Below are positions 26,886 to 34,700 of a stretch of 38,500 nucleotides of DNA, one piece after another. The stretch is taken from positions 1 through 38,500 of the forward strand of contig JANWIG010000063.1 of NCBI GenBank assembly GCA_025449975.1, written 5' to 3'. Within the stretch, counting starts at the first letter, position 1, and each line of letters starts with the position of its first letter. The position numbers and the translations under genes are program-made. Below the pieces are notes generated by a model that saw only the letters and a list, made by a program, of their open reading frames with translations, had not been told where the DNA came from and did no database searches. The DNA is from Thermoactinomycetaceae bacterium. GTDB taxonomy: Bacteria; Bacillota; Bacilli; Thermoactinomycetales; Thermoactinomycetaceae.

Positions 26886-27434
26886 TTAATTCTCTGCGCT
26901 TTGCTCTTTTTCTTTGCGGAAGCGTAAATTCATTTGCTTTAGATCTTCATCGGTTGTTAATTGGGTGAAAATCATTAACTCTTTGCTCAATTCACGAACA
27001 TGTTTTAGTGACATCATCGTCCCATCCATCAGTCGAATCCCTATTCCCTTGGTCATCGGAATCAATTCAATCAGGCCATAATAGTTATGCTCGGGTTGAT
27101 CATAATACTTTTTATACTCTTGGACAAGGACATCCCGAATAGGCATTTGCTCTTTTTCGATGCGATCCAGTCTTTTATACAAATGCTCTAAGTCAACTTC
27201 ATTATCTTCATTCAAGTCAATCAACTCATTTTTCATCATTTCTTCCAACAGAGAGATTATTTTTTCTTCTTTGAATCCAGTTATATCTTCAATGATTTCA
27301 ATATCGTCGTAGAGAATAAATGTATTTAACAAGACAAATTGTTGATGATCTAGCCCCAAGTGACGATGATACCGCAATAATTTTTTACTTAGATTGATTA
27401 ATAGTTGCTCATCTGTTAAATGTTGTTTGCTCAT
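26886..27434 (-). CDS. Uncharacterised protein with DnaD N-terminal-like winged helix
   Basis: Protein of 182 residues, highly charged, no membrane segment. Residues 5-70 (LLINLSKKLLRYHRHLGLDHQQFVLLNTFILYDD then ITGFKEEKIISLLEEMMKNELI) look like the N-terminal winged-helix oligomerisation domain of DnaD, a replication-restart primosome protein. Residues 75-100 form a charged helix, and the rest is not recognised. It lies 56 bases upstream of ruvC in the same direction with no terminator between, so cotranscription with ruvCAB is plausible. GGGGAG precedes the ATG. The DnaD-like call is tentative. Confidence 0.6.
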   Translation of the reverse strand: MSKQHLTDEQLLINLSKKLLRYHRHLGLDHQQFVLLNTFILYDDIEIIEDITGFKEEKIISLLEEMMKNELIDLNEDNEVDLEHLYKRLDRIEKEQMPIRDVLVQEYKKYYDQPEHNYYGLIELIPMTKGIGIRLMDGTMMSLKHVRELSKELMIFTQLTTDEDLKQMNLRFRKEKEQSAEN

Positions 27435-27518
27435 TTTTATCTCCCCTCTCTATTTCACTAACCATTTTATTCTAAACATAAAGTATCATCCATTTGTTCG
27501 AGCATTATGTGAACACGA

Positions 27519-27554
27519 TAAAAAATAATTCCCTTCTTCTCTAAAGAAGGGAAT
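27519..27554 (-). terminator. Terminator of yitT-like gene
   Basis: Minus-strand ATTCCCTTCTT (27554-27544), five-base loop, AAGAAGGGAAT (27538-27528), an 11-base perfect stem followed by TATTTTTTAT, directly after the stop at 27566. Confidence 0.85.
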
Positions 27555-27565
27555 CTTCCCACAAT

Positions 27566-28441
27566 TTAGTGGATATCCTTTTTCCTAAATCGTCCTCCAT
27601 GAACATCATGCATATTTCCGATCGCCAAAAAGGCATTCGGATCAATTTCAGAAACAATCGATTTTAACTTGGCTTCCTCTAAACGAGTAACAATACAGAA
27701 GATCACTTTTCGGGCACTTCCTGTATAGGCTCCTTCTCCACTTAAATAGGTCACTCCCCTACCTAAACGATACAACAAAGCTTCCCCTATTTTCAAATGT
27801 TGATCACTAATAATCCAAACCGATTTCGTCTCATCAAAACCTTCGATCGTAATATCTATCACTTTAAAAGCTATAAAATAAGCGATTAATGAGTACATGG
27901 CCCGATCCCAATCAAACACAAAGCCCGCACTTCCTAAAATAAATACATTAAAAATCATCACAATCTGACCGACAGAAAATGGAAGATTTTTCGTAAATAG
28001 AATCGCCAACACCTCGGTGCCATCCAATGATCCGCCATATCGAATCACCAAACCGACGCCAATCCCTAGTATAATTCCCCCGAATACTGCTGCTAACAAG
28101 GGATTCTCGGTCACTCTAGGTGCCGAATGAAAATACGTCGCGGCAATGGACATCATGGCAACACCAAGCAATGTCGATAGTGCAAACGTTCTCCCTATTT
28201 GCTTATATCCTAAAATAAAAAATGGTATATTCAGCACAAATAAGAAAATCCCTAATTTTACACCCGTTAAATGTGACAAAATAATCGAAATTCCAACAAT
28301 TCCACCATCGATCACTTGATTTGGAACCATAAAAAGTTCTAATGCAACCCCGACCAAGATCGAACCGAGTAAAATGAAAAAAATACGCTTAACCCAAATG
28401 AAAATCGATTTCATCTTCTGATTTGAATGAACCTCTTCCAT
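27566..28441 (-). CDS. yitT: YitT family membrane protein (DUF161/DUF2179)
   Basis: Integral membrane protein of 291 residues from the ATG at 28441, with five or six hydrophobic segments and the family signature FMVPNQVIDGGIVGISIILSHLTG. The second membrane half is marked by YGGSLDGTEVLAILF, and a C-terminal soluble DUF2179 domain runs from about residue 215 (RGVTYLSGEGAYTGSARKVIFCIV). The transport substrate is unknown. The GGGGGG stretch five bases upstream fixes the start; the longer frame from 28507 lacks a ribosome binding site. It is one of several B. subtilis paralogues, so the symbol denotes the family only. Confidence 0.85.
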   Translation of the reverse strand: MEEVHSNQKMKSIFIWVKRIFFILLGSILVGVALELFMVPNQVIDGGIVGISIILSHLTGVKLGIFLFVLNIPFFILGYKQIGRTFALSTLLGVAMMSIAATYFHSAPRVTENPLLAAVFGGIILGIGVGLVIRYGGSLDGTEVLAILFTKNLPFSVGQIVMIFNVFILGSAGFVFDWDRAMYSLIAYFIAFKVIDITIEGFDETKSVWIISDQHLKIGEALLYRLGRGVTYLSGEGAYTGSARKVIFCIVTRLEEAKLKSIVSEIDPNAFLAIGNMHDVHGGRFRKKDIH

Positions 28442-28493
28442 ACTAGCCCCCCAATCATTTTTTAGACTTACAACCAAATCAACTACCAAAAAA

Positions 28494-28523
28494 ATTATAA
28501 CACACAATTTATTTTCTCGTTAA
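28494..28523 (-). promoter_or_regulatory. Candidate sigma-A promoter of yitT-like gene
   Basis: Minus-strand TTAACG (28518-28523), 18 bases, TATAAT (28494-28499). The minus-10 sits in GTGTGTTATAATT, identical to that before spo0M. Confidence 0.5.
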
Positions 28524-28551
28524 AAATTTCCATTTTTAAAATAATTTTATG

Positions 28552-28584
28552 CAAAAAAGATCCTCTCTTATTGCAGAGAGGATC
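28552..28584 (-). terminator. Terminator overlapping the end of the polysaccharide deacetylase gene
   Basis: Minus-strand GATCCTCTCT (28584-28575), six-base loop, AGAGAGGATC (28568-28559), then TTTTTT. The 5' arm is the last coding codons and the stop codon lies at the loop. Confidence 0.88.
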
Positions 28585-29419
28585 GTTGATACGCTGGAAT
28601 TTGTATCAATTGGTCAACGGTGACAGGTTCCAATCCCTGTTGACGAATATATTGAATCACCTGAGGCAAAACATCGACCGTTCCTTGTAAACTTTGTCCT
28701 CCACCAGCTGAATGGAAAAGTAGAATATCCCCTCCTTTCAGCTCTTTTCGAACCACTTCCATGATCTCTTCTGCCGGCTTTTCAGTCCAATCTTTCGTGT
28801 CGATACTCCAGTGAATCACCGTGTAAGGACTTTGTTGAATATATTGCCTCAACTGATCATTCATCGCTCCAAATGGGGGGCGTACAAAGGTAGGAGAAAT
28901 TTGCAGCAGCTGCTGAAAAAGCTCTTCTGTTTGACTGATTTCCTGTTTGACTTCATCCAAAGATAATTTAGAAAAATCCGGATGATTCCAAGAATGATTA
29001 CCGATCACATGACCTTCACGATGGATTCGCTTTAAGACTTCTGGATATTTTTCAGCATTTTTCCCCGTCACAAAAAAAGTGGCTGGGACATTTTCATGCT
29101 TTAAAATATCTAAAATCTTTACTGTATAATAATAATCCGGACCATCATCAAAAGTAATCGCGACCTTTTTGGAGTATGGAGATCCTTTTAAGTAAATCCA
29201 ATCTCTTTTTAATTCCCTTCCTACAGAATAATCAATATCCCCTGTTTTACTCGGCTCCGTATTCCGAGCGTTTTGACTAGCTTCGCTGGTTAATCGTTGC
29301 GGCTGAATATTTTGCTTTACATGTGATGATCTCTCAGGAGAGCTTTTTGACTCTTGGGTGTTTTCCATACATCCACCCAAAAAAACTGTCAAAACAACAA
29401 ATAAAATGAGAACTCTCAT
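28568..29419 (-). CDS. Polysaccharide deacetylase lipoprotein (NodB domain)
   Basis: Predicted surface lipoprotein of 283 residues: signal peptide with lipobox FLGGC (Cys17), a linker of about 55 residues, then a NodB deacetylase domain. The five motifs are present: AITFDDGPD, HSWNHPDF (metal histidines), RPPFGAMND, DTKDWTEK, and ILLFHSAGGG. It should remove N-acetyl groups from cell-wall or cortex glycans, or from other amino sugar polymers. GGGAGG precedes the ATG. The upstream minus-10 CATACTA resembles forespore sigma factor sites, suggesting a spore cortex role as for B. subtilis Pda proteins, but this is inference. Confidence 0.88.
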   Translation of the reverse strand: MRVLILFVVLTVFLGGCMENTQESKSSPERSSHVKQNIQPQRLTSEASQNARNTEPSKTGDIDYSVGRELKRDWIYLKGSPYSKKVAITFDDGPDYYYTVKILDILKHENVPATFFVTGKNAEKYPEVLKRIHREGHVIGNHSWNHPDFSKLSLDEVKQEISQTEELFQQLLQISPTFVRPPFGAMNDQLRQYIQQSPYTVIHWSIDTKDWTEKPAEEIMEVVRKELKGGDILLFHSAGGGQSLQGTVDVLPQVIQYIRQQGLEPVTVDQLIQIPAYQRSSLQ

Positions 29420-29443
29420 TTTGCGTCACCTCCCATTTTCAAT

Positions 29444-29474
29444 TAGTATGGCTCACTTCTGTTTTTTTCTTGCA
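29444..29474 (-). promoter_or_regulatory. Candidate forespore-type (sigma-F/G) promoter of the deacetylase gene
   Basis: Minus-strand TGCAAG (29469-29474), 18 bases, CATACTA (29444-29450). The minus-10 fits the sigma-G consensus CATWMTA exactly; the minus-35 is partial. It is 24 bases from the start codon. Confidence 0.35.
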
Positions 29475-29498
29475 AAAACTGTCCCCGCGTTTCAAGCA

Positions 29499-29528
29499 TA
29501 AAAAAGAGTCCCTATCAAAAGGAACTCC
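29499..29528 (-). terminator. Candidate terminator downstream of spo0M
   Basis: Minus-strand GAGTTCC, an eight-base loop, GGGACTC with one G-U pair, then TTTTTT. It lies about 90 bases after the spo0M stop. Confidence 0.6.
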
Positions 29529-29618
29529 GGAAAATTTATATCCATTTTCTACAAATAGTCATTATATAGGGAAGATTTAGTAAAAATAAAATAGTATTAT
29601 TCCCTTCTTAAAAAAACA

Positions 29619-30344
29619 TTATATTGCCTCCATACAGCGCTCCAATACCTTATTAAAAAAGTTGTAAAGTTTTTCCCCTTCTTCAAAATCTTCATCAGCT
29701 ATCGTAAAGCGAAATTTCTTGTCTGCACAAACACCTTTTTGGTATTTCTTAAGTTCCAAAATAAACTGACCTTTCCCCAAATAGGTGATCGCAAACTCAC
29801 GGATAAAGCAGTGATAGGGTACAGGAATGCCAAATTTGTATTCCTGATAGTATGGACAACCAGCAAATGAGCCAATCCAGTTGGTATTCATCCAAATCAA
29901 GGGAAAACCCATACGCGTCAAGACTTGGAAAACCGTTTCTACATAAGGATGAGGTAAAATCTCTATCATCTCATTATCGCGAAAAGTATACGTTTGATAA
30001 CTGTAAAGCTGCGTTCTTAAAAAAATAGAAAAACGGTCAGAAAAACTGATCGGCATCACCTCAGGCAATGGAACTTGGAACGGAAGCAGACGCGATTCTT
30101 TAGGAGTGAGACAAATCTGTTCACATATCGGAACCTTGCGCCAGACCGTCTGTGTCTTTCGTGTCCCGATCCGATTTTGTACCACAAGTTCGACATGAAT
30201 TCCGCGAATCAGCTGCTCCAGTCTTCCTCCTTCTAAACAAATGTAACCCGTAATCGTCTCCCCTTGGCGAAATTGTGTTTTCTTAAGCAGTGTATCTGCT
30301 TTGGAGTTACCCATCTGAACAGTAGCCACAACATGGTTGTACAT
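29619..30344 (-). CDS. spo0M: Sporulation-control protein Spo0M-like
   Basis: Arrestin-fold Spo0M family protein, 241 residues. In B. subtilis Spo0M affects the sporulation phosphorelay and cytoskeletal organisation. Family features: NSKADTLLKKTQFRQGETITGYICLEGG at the N-terminus, IRGIHVELVVQ, and a second beta-sandwich from about 105 with MPISFSDRFSIFLRTQL. The C-terminus DEDFEEGEKLYNFFNKVLERCM is a family-like charged helix. GGGGAG is seven bases from the ATG, and a sigma-A promoter lies upstream. Shorter than B. subtilis Spo0M, with divergent middle sequence. Confidence 0.82.
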   Translation of the reverse strand: MYNHVVATVQMGNSKADTLLKKTQFRQGETITGYICLEGGRLEQLIRGIHVELVVQNRIGTRKTQTVWRKVPICEQICLTPKESRLLPFQVPLPEVMPISFSDRFSIFLRTQLYSYQTYTFRDNEMIEILPHPYVETVFQVLTRMGFPLIWMNTNWIGSFAGCPYYQEYKFGIPVPYHCFIREFAITYLGKGQFILELKKYQKGVCADKKFRFTIADEDFEEGEKLYNFFNKVLERCMEAI

Positions 30345-30387
30345 AACGCGTCTCCCCTAATATTTTCACATATTCTAATTTTTGGTA

Positions 30388-30417
30388 ATTATAACACACT
30401 GTACCTAAAAATTTCAA
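30388..30417 (-). promoter_or_regulatory. Sigma-A type promoter of spo0M
   Basis: Minus-strand TTGAAA (30412-30417), 18 bases, TATAAT (30388-30393), preceded by TGTG as an extended element. No sigma-H consensus, which drives spo0M in B. subtilis, was seen. Confidence 0.65.
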
Positions 30418-30434
30418 TGATGGTTATATATAAA

Positions 30435-30483
30435 ATCGCCTAGACCAATGGGCTTCCTTTAATGGTCTAGGCGATCTTTTTTT
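30435..30483. terminator. Terminator of the NAD synthase-yebC operon
   Basis: Perfect 13-base stem ATCGCCTAGACCA (30435-30447) and TGGTCTAGGCGAT (30463-30475), flanked by seven T on the + strand and by TTTTAT on the minus strand. It lies directly after the yebC stop. Confidence 0.85.
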
Positions 30484-31234
30484 AAGTATATTGTTTTAAC
30501 TCTTCTTCATCGACATCGAAGTTAGCATATACATTTTGGACATCATCATGGTCTTCTAGCGCTTCGATCAACTGTAATACATCTTTGATCTTCTCACCGC
30601 TGATCATCACTTTATTGGTTGGGAGAAAGGTAATTTCCGAAGATTGAAAGCGAAGTCCTTCCTCACTCAACTTCTTTTTCACTTCCTCAAAATGCTCAGG
30701 TGCCGTCGTTATTTCATAGTGTTTTTCGGTCGTTTCAATATCATCTGCCCCGCTTTCCAAGGCGAGTAGCATCAGTTCTTCTTCATCCAACTCCACTTGG
30801 CTTTTATCTAATACCAGTATTCCTTTCCTCTCAAACATCCAAGATACACAGCCTGATTCTCCCAAATTTCCTCCTCGTTTGGAGAAAATATGCCGAACAT
30901 CGGCTGCAGTCCGATTGCGATTGTTGGTTAATGCTTCAACCATAATCGCAATTCCTTCTGGACCATATCCTTCGTAAGTAATCTCATCATAATTTTCATG
31001 CTGTTGATTTCCAGATGCTTTTTTAATTGCCCGCTCGATGTTATCATTTGGCATATTGTTATCTTTTGCCTTACTGATCGCCAAACGCAAGCGGGTGTTG
31101 TTGGCTGGATCAGGATCCCCTTGCCTTGCAGCCACATAAATCTCTTTAGCTAATTTCGCAAATAACTTCCCACGGAGAGCATCTTGTCTCCCCTTGCGAT
31201 GCTGAATATTCTTCCATTTGGAATGACCTGCCAC
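30482..31234 (-). CDS. yebC: YebC/PmpR family protein
   Basis: 250-residue YebC family member, opening MAGHSKWKNIQHRKGRQDA and containing RLRLAISKAKDNNMPNDNIERAIKKASG and YEGYGPEGIAIMVEALTNNRNRTAADVRHIFSK. Members have been described as transcriptional regulators, and YebC-type proteins also as translation factors relieving ribosome stalling at proline stretches. The start is a GTG with AGAGGTG seven bases upstream. It begins 20 bases after nadE, so it is the last gene of that operon. In B. subtilis yrbC lies near safA, a comparable setting. Confidence 0.93.
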   Translation of the reverse strand: MAGHSKWKNIQHRKGRQDALRGKLFAKLAKEIYVAARQGDPDPANNTRLRLAISKAKDNNMPNDNIERAIKKASGNQQHENYDEITYEGYGPEGIAIMVEALTNNRNRTAADVRHIFSKRGGNLGESGCVSWMFERKGILVLDKSQVELDEEELMLLALESGADDIETTEKHYEITTAPEHFEEVKKKLSEEGLRFQSSEITFLPTNKVMISGEKIKDVLQLIEALEDHDDVQNVYANFDVDEEELKQYT

Positions 31235-31254
31235 CTGGCTTCACCTCTCTTTGT

Positions 31255-32097
31255 TTAGAGTCCAGCATCTCGTAAGTAACGATAATCTTGTCCAATCGTT
31301 CGATTACTCACTTTTAAAATGACCGGCATAGTCCGTTTGTAGCGATTTTGTACCACCCGTTTCATCACCTTTTCGATAAATGGAGCCGGAAAAAGGGTTC
31401 GCAACTGGTCTTTCGTATATTGTTGATCAACCCAATAATACAAAAATGCGTCTACTTCCTGATAGCTAAATCCAAGCTCTGCTTCATCCGTTTGATTTTC
31501 CCATAAATCAGCACTCGGTGGCTTCGTAATGATCGGTTCAGGCACTCCCAGATAGGCAGCCAATTGCCAAACCTGTGTTTTATATAGATCGCCAATCGGA
31601 TTGATCGCTGAGGCACTATCGCCAAACTGCGTTCCATAACCAAGCAATAATTCGGTTCGATTGCTTGTCCCAATTACGAGTGCTTGATGATAAGCAGATA
31701 AATCATACAAAATACTCATTCTCTCCCGTGCCATCTTATTCCCACGCCGCAAAACAGTGGCTTGAGGGAAACGGGCAAAATAAGCATCTACCTGCTCTGT
31801 AATCTCGATCGTATAAGATTGGACTTTTGTATCATCGATCGCTAGCTGTGCATCCGCTAAACTAGCAGGGCTACTTGTCCGATAGGGCATTCGCACGGCG
31901 ATCACATTTTCTGCTCCCAAAGCACGAACCGCGAGATAAAGCGATAATGCGGAATCCAACCCACCCGATAATCCGATCACAACACGCTGAAACCCTGCCT
32001 TTTCAACTTCTTCTCGCAAAGAAGTAGTCAAAAGCTCCGTCACCAATTTTTCATCTAGTCGTAAAAAGGGGACTTGGGCTAGTAATTGTTCGACCAC
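31255..32097 (-). CDS. nadE: NAD+ synthase, synthetase subunit
   Basis: Adenylates nicotinate-adenine dinucleotide and amidates it to NAD. About 280 residues. The PP-loop VVIGLSGGLDSALSL lies near 41-55, MPYRTSSPASLADAQ follows, NRTELLLGYGTQFGDSASAINPIGDLYKTQVWQLA binds substrate, and PPSADLWENQTDEAELGFSY is the other conserved block. This is the domain type normally joined to an amidase in glutamine-dependent enzymes; here the amidase is the gene just upstream. The GTG at 32097 has AAGGGG 12 bases upstream. The TTG at 32109 (284 residues, overlapping the upstream stop) abuts that sequence, so the start is uncertain by four residues. Confidence 0.93.
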   Translation of the reverse strand: MVEQLLAQVPFLRLDEKLVTELLTTSLREEVEKAGFQRVVIGLSGGLDSALSLYLAVRALGAENVIAVRMPYRTSSPASLADAQLAIDDTKVQSYTIEITEQVDAYFARFPQATVLRRGNKMARERMSILYDLSAYHQALVIGTSNRTELLLGYGTQFGDSASAINPIGDLYKTQVWQLAAYLGVPEPIITKPPSADLWENQTDEAELGFSYQEVDAFLYYWVDQQYTKDQLRTLFPAPFIEKVMKRVVQNRYKRTMPVILKVSNRTIGQDYRYLRDAGL

Positions 32098-32099
32098 TG

Positions 32100-32954
32100 T
32101 TATTTCCAACCCCTTTCACTTCGTTGGCGGCTAATCCGCTCCAATTCTCGTATGACTAGCTCCATCTTTTCATCTCGTAGTAGGGGCATTTGAAAACGGG
32201 CTTTCCGGACAAGATCCAAATCGATATCAACAACCACTAATTCTTCTTTAAATAAAGAGGCTGTTTTTTGTATTGTACCAAATGGAGTGACTACTGCAGA
32301 ACCACCAAAGAAAGTCGTACCATCCTCTACGCCAACCCGATTGGCAAAAAGCAGGTATACTCCATTTAACTGGGCTTGGGTTTGTAGCAAGCGATACCAA
32401 TTCTCTTGTGTACTCATTCCCGTTTCTTTCAAGCCTTTTGCTGGGGAGTTCGATAACACAATGATCACTTCGGCTCCATCTTGTACCAATAGATAGGGGG
32501 AGGAAGTATGCCAAATATCTTCACAAACCAAGGTACCCATTTGTCCAAAACGGGTCGCAAAGCTCCGAATCGTTTGACCTGATGCAAAATAACGACCTTC
32601 ATCAAACATCCCATAAGTAGGGAGATATACTTTCCGATGCAGATATTTGATTTCCTGTTTACTCGCATATAAAGCTGAGTTATACAACAGATGCTCCGGA
32701 CTATGTTCGACAAAACCAAATAGAAGATCTAGTTCCTTTGCTTCTTTGACCAAGGTTTGGATTTCTGCTGCTTCTATCTTTTTAGCCACCTCATAGGTCA
32801 GATCCAGTAAGCCATAACCAGTTAGGCTAAGTTCTGGAAAAACGAGCAATTCGACCCCTTGATCTCGGGCTTCTTCGATGAACCGGATATGTAGCTCTAG
32901 ATTTTTGTCCACACGTCCCAGATGAGGCTTGATCTGGGCTAGACCGATCCGCAC
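32100..32954 (-). CDS. Nitrilase-superfamily amidase, glutaminase partner of NadE
   Basis: Carbon-nitrogen hydrolase of 284 residues. The catalytic triad Glu-Lys-Cys is visible: Glu in LLVFPELSLTGYGLLD (about 37-52), Lys in HRKVYLPTYGMFDEGRYF, Cys in TLVCEDIWHTSSPYLL. The GLLDL and CEDIW context is that of the glutaminase domain of glutamine-dependent NAD synthase, which passes ammonia to NadE. The gene ends two bases before nadE, making a two-subunit enzyme likely. The start is a GTG with GGGAGGG seven bases upstream. A general nitrilase role is the alternative, but the adjacency argues against it. Confidence 0.85.
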   Translation of the reverse strand: MRIGLAQIKPHLGRVDKNLELHIRFIEEARDQGVELLVFPELSLTGYGLLDLTYEVAKKIEAAEIQTLVKEAKELDLLFGFVEHSPEHLLYNSALYASKQEIKYLHRKVYLPTYGMFDEGRYFASGQTIRSFATRFGQMGTLVCEDIWHTSSPYLLVQDGAEVIIVLSNSPAKGLKETGMSTQENWYRLLQTQAQLNGVYLLFANRVGVEDGTTFFGGSAVVTPFGTIQKTASLFKEELVVVDIDLDLVRKARFQMPLLRDEKMELVIRELERISRQRSERGWK

Positions 32955-33021
32955 TCCTAATCCCTCCCTCTTTCTTTAGCGAAATAAAATCATTTTTCAT
33001 GATAGCACAAGGATTGTTTCA

Positions 33022-33966
33022 CTACCAAGTATGGATCTGCTTAGTAAAGGAGTGCCATTGGTCTCGTTCCTGAATCAAACGCTTTACATAGGGAAGTGTG
33101 TTTTTTAACGTGTATCCTGGCTTTCTTTTGATCAGTCCCATTAATTCACGATACACTTCGTTAGGAAATAAAAACAGGATGGAGAGAGCTTTCTTCTCCC
33201 AGCTGGTCAATGGTTTAATCTGTTCATATGTAGAAATAATTTGCTCATAAACTTGCGGCGACCAATGATTACTCGATAAAATACGAGTAGAGATCTGCCA
33301 AACATCACCAAGTTGGTAATCATAATTGGCTGTATCAAAATCAATGAGCCATGCTTTTCCTTCTTGATCGATAATCCAATTGTGACTTGCCAAGTCACGA
33401 TGGGCTAAACAATGACTGTAATATTCTTTTAGATTCCACTTTTCCAGTGGAAACGCAGCGAGTCGCTCCCAAGCCTTTAGACCATAACGATAAAACTCCA
33501 TTCCATACGTTCGAAGCAAATCCCCTTCTTCCCCACCAATATGCGGAGCCTCATTCAATATCTGGTAAAATTGAACCAATCGTTCATGCAAGCGGTGGGT
33601 AAGGAGAAAAGCCGCCTTATTGGCTGGCGGCATTTGCAACCGACGACCGCGAACATGAAATAACGCTAAAACCTTCATTACCTTTTTCGTATCTTCGAGA
33701 TGGGTATATTGACACATTTCCCCCTTGATCAAAGGGGTCAGCATCCAATTTTGATCGGATTTAATCTTCGGCATATAGCGAAAGCCACGGCGACGAAGCT
33801 CTTGATCCACGTGCAACCACCAGTGATGATGTGTCCGTGAACGGATCTTTTTGGCAACCCATGTCTGATCATTAGTATAGATCAACCAGTTTCGGTGAAA
33901 CGGACTAATCCGATAAACTGAACTTTTTATAATCTTTTCCATTTGCCCGCGTGAGGGAAAAGACAT
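33022..33966 (-). CDS. CotS/YsxE-type spore coat protein with kinase fold
   Basis: 314-residue protein of the aminoglycoside phosphotransferase/protein-kinase-like fold used by spore coat proteins CotS, CotI, YutH and YsxE. The catalytic loop reads CLAHRDLASHNWIID (H-R-D and Asn) and the metal-binding motif LIDFDTANYD, so the active site looks intact. The N-lobe has VAKKIRSR as the probable ATP lysine region. It follows the LysM protein gene by 21 bases as an operon, as coat kinases often accompany LysM coat-assembly proteins (safA or spoVID). The substrate is unknown. AGGGAG precedes the ATG. Confidence 0.8.
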   Translation of the reverse strand: MSFPSRGQMEKIIKSSVYRISPFHRNWLIYTNDQTWVAKKIRSRTHHHWWLHVDQELRRRGFRYMPKIKSDQNWMLTPLIKGEMCQYTHLEDTKKVMKVLALFHVRGRRLQMPPANKAAFLLTHRLHERLVQFYQILNEAPHIGGEEGDLLRTYGMEFYRYGLKAWERLAAFPLEKWNLKEYYSHCLAHRDLASHNWIIDQEGKAWLIDFDTANYDYQLGDVWQISTRILSSNHWSPQVYEQIISTYEQIKPLTSWEKKALSILFLFPNEVYRELMGLIKRKPGYTLKNTLPYVKRLIQERDQWHSFTKQIHTW

Positions 33967-33987
33967 TGGATCTCTCCCTTTCTTAAA

Positions 33988-34668
33988 TTAAGCTTCTCGT
34001 GAGGAACTCTCTTTAACATACTTGATCCATTCTTGATTTTCCATCCCATTTTGATAAGCATGTGGATATGGAGCCATCATTGGAGCGGTTCCGTACGGTG
34101 GAAAAGGATGGTATCCTAAAAAAGGAGCATAATTCAGATAGGGAATCGGACTAGCTGACGGCCAGACATAAGGAGGCGCATATTGCACATTCATATTTGG
34201 ATCATAGGAATATGATGAAAAAGACTCATCAAAAGCTGTTTGACCGAGAACGTCGGAGGAAGATTCAAATACACTTGACGATTCCACATCATTATAAGCT
34301 TGATAGGTTTCGTTCATCCAATTTGAATAATAAAAATGAGGCCTGTTCAACGGTGGCTGTGAATAGTCTACATCATGGGATGAATAGTGTTCTTTCTCCG
34401 ATAACTCGTTGGACATTTCTGTCTCTTCGCCGTCCATTTCTTCAATAACAGATGTTTCTTCATTTTTTGTCGGCATAACTTCTTCCATCGCTTCACTTTT
34501 AGGAGCTACGGGAATCTTTCCTGTCGGAATACACACTTTCTCTCCGACTTCCAATTTGTCTAAATTGGTTATATGCGGATTCGCTTCTCGCAAGCGTTCA
34601 AGCGGAATATTATATTTTTGCACGATTTTACTAATCGTATCTCCAGGTCGGATAATATGAATTTTCAT
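33988..34668 (-). CDS. LysM-domain spore coat assembly protein (SafA-like)
   Basis: 226-residue protein with one N-terminal LysM domain (MKIHIIRPGDTISKIVQKYNI through KLEVGEKVCIPTG, residues 1-47), then an acidic Glu/Ser linker and a C-terminal region rich in Pro, Tyr, Ser and Asn (repeated PYP and YAPP patterns), typical of coat morphogenetic proteins. The N-terminal LysM position matches SafA, which binds cortex peptidoglycan and recruits inner coat proteins. The start is the ATG at 34668 with GGAGG seven bases upstream; the longer version from 34698 adds MNQVHQGGPG and is not supported. Upstream CATAAGATA resembles mother-cell minus-10 sites. Confidence 0.75.
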   Translation of the reverse strand: MKIHIIRPGDTISKIVQKYNIPLERLREANPHITNLDKLEVGEKVCIPTGKIPVAPKSEAMEEVMPTKNEETSVIEEMDGEETEMSNELSEKEHYSSHDVDYSQPPLNRPHFYYSNWMNETYQAYNDVESSSVFESSSDVLGQTAFDESFSSYSYDPNMNVQYAPPYVWPSASPIPYLNYAPFLGYHPFPPYGTAPMMAPYPHAYQNGMENQEWIKYVKESSSREA

Positions 34669-34700
34669 CCCTGGCCCTCCTTGATGAACTTGATTCATCC

